Source of the DNA: DASXPG01 sp044449445
GTDB taxonomy: Bacteria > Gemmatimonadota > Gemmatimonadetes > Gemmatimonadales > JACORV01
Direction of reading: 5' to 3'
Assembly (NCBI GenBank): GCA_044449445.1
Contig: JBIOIA010000137.1
Location: forward strand, 1-6,275
Length of the DNA: 6,275 bases
Positions within the stretch are counted from its first letter, which is position 1. Every line of letters starts with the position of its first letter. Shown in pieces: positions 1 to 4,832 of the stretch. The notes below the pieces were generated by a model. It was not told where the DNA came from, ran no database searches, and saw only the letters and a list, made by a program, of their open reading frames with translations. The translations under genes and the position numbers were made by a program.

Positions 1-235
1 CGACGCGATCCTGACGCAATTGCTGCCGCTGTACGTGAAGAACCAGGTGTACCGGGCCCTGGTCGAGACGGCGGCGTCCGAGCACGGCGCGCGGCGCACG
101 GCCATGAAGAACGCGACCGACAACGCCGACGAGATACTCGGCATCCTGACGCGCACGTTCAACCGCGCGCGCCAGGCGCAGATCACGCAGGAGATTTCGG
201 AGATCGTCGGCGGAGCATCCGCGCTGGCAGGATAA
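1..235 (+). CDS. atpG: ATP synthase F1 gamma subunit, C-terminal part
   Basis: This is the 3' end of the gene for the central rotor shaft of F-type ATP synthase, which couples proton flow through Fo to catalysis in the alpha3beta3 head on the cytoplasmic side. The first full codon is at base 2, and about 77 codons are visible before the TAA at 233-235. The visible part carries the conserved C-terminal helix of the family: SEHGARRTAMKNATDNADEI, followed by TRTFNRARQAQITQEISEIV and a final GGASAL. This helix forms half of the coiled coil that reaches into the alpha-beta hexamer. The 5' end lies outside the window. atpD follows on the same strand after an unusually repeat-filled 94-base gap, consistent with the usual gamma-beta-epsilon gene order. 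Identification is secure from the C-terminal signature and the neighbours. Confidence 0.96.
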   Translation, partial: DAILTQLLPLYVKNQVYRALVETAASEHGARRTAMKNATDNADEILGILTRTFNRARQAQITQEISEIVGGASALAG

Positions 236-238
236 AGA

Positions 239-316
239 CAGTCGAAAGTCGAAAGCTGAAAGTCGAAAGCCGGCCTTTCGACCCACCTTCGACTTTCAAC
301 TTTCAACTTTCAACTG
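239..316. repeat. Inverted array of heptamers (GTCGAAA type) between atpG and atpD
   Basis: The left arm holds four tandem heptamers: GTCGAAA (241-247), GTCGAAA (248-254), GCTGAAA (255-261) and GTCGAAA (262-268). The right arm holds the same unit inverted: TTTCGAC (276-282), a short CCACC spacer, TTCGAC (288-293) and three TTTCAAC (294-314). Bases 239-269 pair with 286-316 over 31 positions with only four mismatches, at 243/312, 250/305, 256/299 and 268/287. The ends are CAGT and ACTG. An alternative shorter hairpin is perfect: 262-269 with 275-282 around a five-base CCGGC loop. The two folds share bases 262-269, so they exclude each other. The element fills almost the whole gap and ends 13 bases before the atpD start. 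It could be a processing, stabilising or attenuating hairpin in the atp mRNA, or a dispersed non-coding repeat. There is no T-tract, so it is unlikely to be a strong terminator. Confidence 0.9.
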
Positions 317-329
317 GCTGGAATACACC

Positions 330-1732
<1,403 letters not shown>

Positions 1733-1736
<4 letters not shown>

Positions 1737-2008
1737 AGGTCGCCGTCGTATCGCCCGAGCGCGTCCTGTTCGACGGGGAGGCCGCGGCCCTGACCGTGCC
1801 CGTCTACGACGGCCTGCTCGGGATCCTGCCGCGCCACGCCCCCATGCTGGCCCTCCTGGGGAAGGGCATCCTGCGGGTCCGGCTCAAGGACGGGGGGCAG
1901 CAGCGATTCCGGGTCAGCGGCGGGTTCGTCCAGGTGCGGGCAAATACTGTGCGCCTGGTCACCGAAGAGGCTGTGGCTATTGACTTTGGGGGGCCATCTT
2001 CCCAGTAG
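1733..2008 (+). CDS. atpC: ATP synthase F1 epsilon subunit, short form without C-terminal helices
   Basis: The 91-residue protein carries the N-terminal beta-sandwich of the epsilon subunit, which joins the gamma shaft to the Fo c-ring. Family motifs include VSPERVLFDGEAAALTVPV near the N-terminus, DGLLGILPRHAPMLALL (about 26-42), FRVSGGFVQVRANTVRLVTEEA (about 58-79), and then a short tail ending GGPSSQ. Full-length bacterial epsilon is about 130-140 residues and ends in two alpha helices that can inhibit ATP hydrolysis. Here the protein stops just after the sandwich. I see no displaced helix-coding sequence in the bases downstream, so a recent frameshift is unlikely. Short epsilon subunits of this kind are known in Bacteroidetes and Chlorobi. 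The start overlaps the atpD stop by four bases, which supports coupled translation. A barrel-protein gene with its own strong ribosome site begins 70 bases on. Confidence 0.93.
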
Positions 2009-2069
2009 TTGGGGCCAGTCTTACCTCTCCCCCGTGCAAGGACCAGGGGGCTTCGTGCGGCTCAAACTG

Positions 2070-2078
2070 GGAGGATGC
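2070..2078 (+). promoter_or_regulatory. Ribosome binding site GGAGG that fixes the start at 2079
   Basis: GGAGG (2070-2074) is followed by ATGC and the ATG at 2079. This selects the start that places a signal peptide at the N-terminus, rather than the longer in-frame reading that begins inside atpC at 1980. The spacer ATGC contains an out-of-frame ATG directly abutting GGAGG, too close to be used. The same GGAGGATGC string precedes two later genes in the window. Confidence 0.75.
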
Positions 2079-2654
2079 ATGCGGAAACACCTAGGGACGG
2101 TGCTCGCCGTGGCGGGGCTGATCGCGGCTCCTTCACTAGCCCAAGCGCAGGCCCACGCCGCCATGGCGATGGGTGCCAGCCCCGAGCACGAGTTCGGGGT
2201 GGATGTGGCGGTCGGCTTCCAGAGCTTCAGCAACGCGGGCGTCAGCACAAGCGGTCTGTTCGCCAACACGCCCGTAGACCTTCGGGTCGGGTTCATGTCT
2301 CATAGCAAAATGAACTTGGAGATGCGGACAAGCCTCGCGCTCTCGACCACCGGAACGACCACTTACAACTTCGACCCCGGCCTCAACGTGTTGTTCAAGA
2401 TGGGGCAGGGCACCATGCAGAACAACACGTATTGGACGGTCGGCGCTGATGCCTCCATCATCAACAACGGCGCCGCGACCAACGGCACCGGTGTCGCCCC
2501 CGCGATCAACGGCGGTATCGGCATTCGCCGCCCGTGGGGCTCGGCCGCATGGCGGCTCGAAGGGGGCCTCCGCTACGTCTTCAAGAACACCAACGTCTTC
2601 CCGGCAAACGAACTGCAAGTCGGGGTTCGCGCGGGCATCTCGCTCTGGCACTAA
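2079..2654 (+). CDS. Exported protein, probable outer-membrane beta-barrel
   Basis: The 191-residue protein is not one I recognise by family. It opens with a clear signal peptide: basic MRKH, a hydrophobic stretch (about 6-20), and an Ala-Gln-Ala run with likely cleavage after residue 23 or 25. The mature part alternates polar and hydrophobic residues, is rich in Gly, Asn, Thr and Ser, and has no cysteine. Strand-like segments include EFGVDVAVGF, VDLRVGFMSHSK, LNLEMRTSLALS-like stretches, WTVGADASII, AAWRLEGGLRYVF and a last strand LQVGVRAGISLW. This pattern fits a small outer-membrane barrel of about eight strands. The last strand ends in Trp-His rather than the usual terminal aromatic residue. 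The gene lies 70 bases after atpC and ends at a strong terminator, so it may be read from the atp operon or from its own unseen promoter. The barrel assignment is inferred from composition and pattern only. Confidence 0.7.
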   Translation: MRKHLGTVLAVAGLIAAPSLAQAQAHAAMAMGASPEHEFGVDVAVGFQSFSNAGVSTSGLFANTPVDLRVGFMSHSKMNLEMRTSLALSTTGTTTYNFDPGLNVLFKMGQGTMQNNTYWTVGADASIINNGAATNGTGVAPAINGGIGIRRPWGSAAWRLEGGLRYVFKNTNVFPANELQVGVRAGISLWH

Positions 2655-2700
2655 CTGCCTGATTGGCGTGGTGTGAGCCACGTCACAGGGATGAAACCCG

Positions 2701-2740
2701 TGGCCCACCCCAATAGTAGAAGGGTGGGCCATGTGTTTTA
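2701..2740 (+). terminator. Intrinsic terminator after the first barrel gene
   Basis: A perfect ten-base stem, TGGCCCACCC (2701-2710) with GGGTGGGCCA (2722-2731), encloses an eleven-base loop and is followed by the T-rich tail TGTGTTTTA. It lies 47 bases after the TAA at 2652-2654. It should end transcription arriving from the barrel gene at 2079, and from the atp operon if that reads through. The gene at 2811 therefore needs its own promoter in the 70 bases that follow. Confidence 0.85.
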
Positions 2741-2759
2741 TCATGGGCCCCGGAGTGCT

Positions 2760-2810
2760 ATCTTGTAGCGCCGGCTTCGCTTGGCCCGGCAACCACTTAC
2801 GGAGGATGCA
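2760..2810 (+). promoter_or_regulatory. 5' leader of the barrel gene at 2811, shared design with the leader at 3989
   Basis: The leader begins ATCTTG (2760-2765). A five-base hairpin follows: GCCGG at 2770-2774 with CCGGC at 2786-2790 and an eleven-base loop. Directly after it come AACC (2791-2794), six bases, and GGAGGATGCA (2801-2810) ending at the ATG. The leader at 3989-4040 has the same order of elements at almost the same distances. TATCTT (2759-2764) could be a -10 box, but the matching -35 region (TTTTAT, 2736-2741) is poor, so the promoter is not proven. The GGAGG at 2801-2805 with a five-base spacer fixes the start at 2811, rather than the in-frame TTG at 2781. Confidence 0.6.
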
Positions 2811-3470
2811 ATGAAGCGCTTCGGCTGGAAGGTGTTGACGGCAGCCCTCGCCGTCCCTCTGACCGTGCAGGTCGCGAGCGCCCAGCTGCCCGGCATCCCC
2901 TACGGCCCGGTGAACACCGGCCTGGGGATCAATGTCGCGGCCGACTATGGCAAGTCGAACGTGAGCGGCTCGGGGTCGGCCTGGGGTCTGACGGGCGGGC
3001 TCGGCATCGCCAACCTGGGAATCCAGGCCTCCTTCGGCAGCGAGACGCCGGTGAGCGGCGGCAGCAGCAACACGACCTTCGCGGGGGCCGCCGGCATGAA
3101 GCTGTTCGGTGGTGGCCTGACGCCGGTTACCATCGGCGTGCAGGTCGGCGCCGGTCACGAGAGCTTCGGTACCGGCAACAGCTTCACGACGATTGAGCCC
3201 GCCGTGTGGGCGAAGATCAGCCCGCCGCTGTTCCCGCTCAAGCCGTTCGGCCAGGTCTACTACCTGACAGGCACCACATCGGGAGCGGTGACGCTGACGA
3301 AGGAAACGCGCGCAACCATTGGAGCGAACTTCAACCTGCTCCTCGGATTGGGCGTCCATGCGGCCTACGATTTCAGCACCAAGTCCGGCGGCAGCAACTT
3401 CTGGGGCGTCGGCGCGCACATCAACTTCCGGGTGCCGAGCCTCGGCGTGCCCGGCGTGCCCGGCATCTAA
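2811..3470 (+). CDS. Exported small beta-barrel protein, paralog of the gene at 4041
   Basis: This 219-residue protein starts with a signal peptide (MKRFGWK, hydrophobic core about 8-20, cleavage after Ala-Ser-Ala at residue 24). The mature end is QLPGIPYGPVNTGLGINVAA. It is rich in Gly and Ser, has no cysteine, and alternates in strand-like segments such as LTPVTIGVQVGAG (103-115), ATIGANFNLLLGLGVHAAYD (168-187) and FWGVGAHINFRV (197-208). It resembles the product of the gene at 4041 at both ends: AQ-hydrophobic-PG-hydrophobic-P after cleavage, TGL followed by an alternating strand, V-H/R-AAYD, and WGVGA near the C-terminus. I therefore read them as one family of small outer-membrane barrels of unknown substrate. 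The protein ends in a Pro-Gly tail (SLGVPGVPGI) encoded by a duplicated nonamer (3444-3461). It lies between two terminators, so it is probably monocistronic. Confidence 0.78.
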   Translation: MKRFGWKVLTAALAVPLTVQVASAQLPGIPYGPVNTGLGINVAADYGKSNVSGSGSAWGLTGGLGIANLGIQASFGSETPVSGGSSNTTFAGAAGMKLFGGGLTPVTIGVQVGAGHESFGTGNSFTTIEPAVWAKISPPLFPLKPFGQVYYLTGTTSGAVTLTKETRATIGANFNLLLGLGVHAAYDFSTKSGGSNFWGVGAHINFRVPSLGVPGVPGI

Positions 3471-3482
3471 GGACGATGCGTG

Positions 3483-3515
3483 AGGGGAGCGGCGTTCGCC
3501 GCTCCCCTTCGCTCT
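3483..3515 (+). terminator. Intrinsic terminator after the barrel gene at 2811
   Basis: An eleven-base perfect stem, AGGGGAGCGGC (3483-3493) with GCCGCTCCCCT (3498-3508), encloses the four-base loop GTTC. It is followed by a pyrimidine-rich tail (TCGCTCTTC) with only a modest run of T. It begins 12 bases after the TAA at 3468-3470. The strong GC stem makes it a good terminator candidate even though the tail is mixed. Confidence 0.75.
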
Positions 3516-3534
3516 TCACCCGATCATTCCATAC

Positions 3535-3918
3535 GTGCGAGTCGATGCTTCGCGGATACGGCGCTGTCTGCTTCCGGCGGCGCTCTGCTCGCTGGTCGCC
3601 GGCTGCGCGCTCCAGTTCAACACCCGCAGCCTCGGCGTTCCGGTCACCATGGCGGCGCCGGCGGGCCAGGCCGCTGCGGGTGACACGTTCAACATCACGA
3701 CCCACGCCGTCTACCTGTTCTGGGGACTCGCGTCGACGAAGCAGCCGAACCTTCGCGAGTCCATCGCGGGCCAGCTCGGCGCGGGCGGTGGCGTGAACAA
3801 CCTCGCGATTCACTCGAGGATGCGCTGGCCGGACGTGCTCCTCACGGCGCTCACGCTGGGCGTGGTGTCGAGCACGTCGGTGACGCTCAGCGGCGTGGTA
3901 ACGCGAGGCGCACCGTAA
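3535..3918 (+). CDS. Bor-like outer-membrane lipoprotein
   Basis: The 127-residue product has a lipoprotein signal peptide: basic residues RIRR, a hydrophobic core, then the lipobox LVAG before Cys24. Ala follows the Cys, which favours export to the outer membrane. The mature part resembles the Bor family of small lipoproteins, known from phage lambda and many chromosomes. It has HAVYLFWGLA (57-66), matching the family's His-aromatic-Gly segment, and a C-terminal region, LLTALTLGVVSSTSVTLSG (about 102-120), like Bor's Gly-Leu-Leu-Gly-Phe-Ile-Thr-Leu-Gly-Ile-Tyr. The function of chromosomal members is unclear; lambda Bor affects serum resistance. The start is GTG at 3535, the first usable start after the in-frame TGA at 3481. 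No Shine-Dalgarno motif is visible, and the upstream terminator ends only about 20 bases before. The gene sits between two paralogous barrel genes. The lipoprotein call is strong and the Bor-like call moderate. Confidence 0.75.
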   Translation: MRVDASRIRRCLLPAALCSLVAGCALQFNTRSLGVPVTMAAPAGQAAAGDTFNITTHAVYLFWGLASTKQPNLRESIAGQLGAGGGVNNLAIHSRMRWPDVLLTALTLGVVSSTSVTLSGVVTRGAP

Positions 3919-3940
3919 TTTCGATGTGACCAGCGTCGCA

Positions 3941-3978
3941 CCACCCGGCCGGTGATGGCAGTCACGGCCATTGGGTGG
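3941..3978 (+). terminator. Possible terminator or regulatory stem-loop after the lipoprotein gene
   Basis: CCACCC (3941-3946) pairs with GGGTGG (3973-3978), GGCC (3947-3950) with GGCC (3966-3969), and GTGA (3952-3955) with TCAC (3962-3965). The loop is TGGCAG; G3951 and ATT (3970-3972) are bulged. It lies 22 bases after the lipoprotein stop and ends 10 bases before the leader of the next gene. No T-run follows, so termination is only one possibility. Confidence 0.45.
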
Positions 3979-3988
3979 GGCTCCGACG

Positions 3989-4040
3989 ATCTTGGCAGGC
4001 CCCGGAGCGTGCAGCCGGGCAACCTATCTGTGGAGGATGC
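3989..4040 (+). promoter_or_regulatory. 5' leader of the barrel gene at 4041, shared design with the leader at 2760
   Basis: The elements run in order: ATCTTG (3989-3994); a hairpin pairing 3999-4005 with 4015-4020 (six pairs, one bulged C, nine-base loop); AACC (4021-4024); seven bases; and GGAGGATGC (4032-4040) directly before the ATG. From ATCTTG to GGAGG there are 37 bases here and 35 in the earlier leader. The GGAGG at 4032-4036 decides for the start at 4041 over an in-frame GTG at 3975. That earlier start would add 22 residues ahead of the signal peptide. Confidence 0.6.
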
Positions 4041-4832
4041 ATGAACGCATTTAAGCGTATGACCGTCGTGGCCCTGGCCTCGGTCGCCGTCGTTCCGGCG
4101 ATCCGCGCCCAGGTCCCCGGGATGCCGTTGTTCACGAACCCGCGCTACGCTACCGGCCTTCGTGTGCACGCGGACATTGGCCAGCCGACCGACAAGGGCA
4201 CGAGCCTCGGTGACCTCACGGTCATCCAGGGTGGCGCGAACTTCGTCCTGGGCCCCATCGGCATCGATGCCAGTGTCGGCACGCTGCGCAACAACATCCA
4301 GGCCCTGCAGACGTGCACTGCGGGCGCCCCCGCCAACTGCAACACCAACAGCAAGCTCACGGCGAGCGCACTGGCTCAGCTGCGCATCATGGGCGGCGGG
4401 CCCTCGAACCTCTCGCTGTCAGTCTTCGGCGGCGCGAGCACGGACCTGACCGCGTACGATGCGCTCGACTGCAGCAGCTTCACGACGGTAACGACCCCGA
4501 CGCTCGCGCAATGCCAGGCTCAGAAGGCGGCCCTGACCGTGAAGCAGCTCAACATTCCGGTTGGCGCCGCCCTGGGCCTCAGGATTCCACTCGGCCTGGC
4601 GAGCCTGAACCTGTGGGGTTCGGCGCGCGAGAATTTCACCAGCTTCGCGAACTGCAACGGAACGTGCCCCAGCGCAGGCTCCGGCAAGGTGCGGTTCGCG
4701 TTCGGCGCTGATCTCCCGGTCTTTCGCATCCTCTCGGTGCGCGCGGCGTACGACACCGGCAAGGACATCAACGATCAGACGACCTCGGTCTGGGGCGTCG
4801 GCGCCTCGATCGGGATCGGCGGAATGCGCTAG
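4041..4832 (+). CDS. Exported small beta-barrel protein with three cysteine pairs
   Basis: This 263-residue protein begins with a signal peptide (MNAFKRM, hydrophobic 8-19, cleavage after Ile-Arg-Ala at residue 23). The mature end QVPGMPLFTNPRYATGLRVH matches the paralog at 2811, as do SVRAAYD (232-238) and SVWGVGASIGIG (249-260). Strand-like segments alternate throughout, for example GPIGIDASVG, NLSLSVFGGAS, PVGAALGLRIPLG and KVRFAFGAD. It therefore looks like a barrel with longer surface loops. It has exactly six cysteines, and they fall into three close pairs: 92/100, 144/158 and 205/209. Each pair lies in a polar Asn-, Thr- and Ser-rich stretch between strands, consistent with disulfide-pinned external loops. 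The paralog at 2811 has none. The gene has its own leader with a strong GGAGG. It converges on waaA, sharing four bases at the stop codons. The substrate or role is unknown. Confidence 0.78.
   Translation: MNAFKRMTVVALASVAVVPAIRAQVPGMPLFTNPRYATGLRVHADIGQPTDKGTSLGDLTVIQGGANFVLGPIGIDASVGTLRNNIQALQTCTAGAPANCNTNSKLTASALAQLRIMGGGPSNLSLSVFGGASTDLTAYDALDCSSFTTVTTPTLAQCQAQKAALTVKQLNIPVGAALGLRIPLGLASLNLWGSARENFTSFANCNGTCPSAGSGKVRFAFGADLPVFRILSVRAAYDTGKDINDQTTSVWGVGASIGIGGMR

Noticed and set aside
241..314. CRISPR array between atpG and atpD
   Set aside because: The units are seven bases long, directly abutting and inverted about a centre, with no unique spacers.
1980..2008. TTGACT at 1980-1985 as a -35 box for the barrel gene at 2079
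   Set aside because: The sequence 17-18 bases on (around AGTAGT) matches a -10 box at only half of its positions, so no promoter can be claimed.
2029..2050. CCCCC...GGGGG as a terminator of the atp operon
   Set aside because: The stem is only five pairs with a twelve-base loop and no T-tract.
2009..2078. A frameshifted remnant of the epsilon C-terminal domain after atpC
   Set aside because: None of the three frames downstream shows the Ala-, Glu- and Arg-rich helical sequence typical of that domain.
2786..2810. CCGGCAACC followed by GGAGGATGC, recalling the core of SAM-I and SAM-IV riboswitches
   Set aside because: The leader is far too short and lacks the closing stem, kink-turn and other helices of those riboswitches. 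The downstream genes are not methionine or sulfur genes. Only the short string matches.
2806..2814. Mini-frame ATGCAATGA overlapping the start of the gene at 2811, as a leader peptide
   Set aside because: The ATG directly abuts GGAGG with no spacer, and it arises simply from the ATGC spacer found in the other leaders.
2136..3419. A 427-codon open frame on the - strand across two barrel genes
   Set aside because: It spans a clear + strand terminator and two genes with signal peptides and ribosome sites, and its product shows no recognisable motif.
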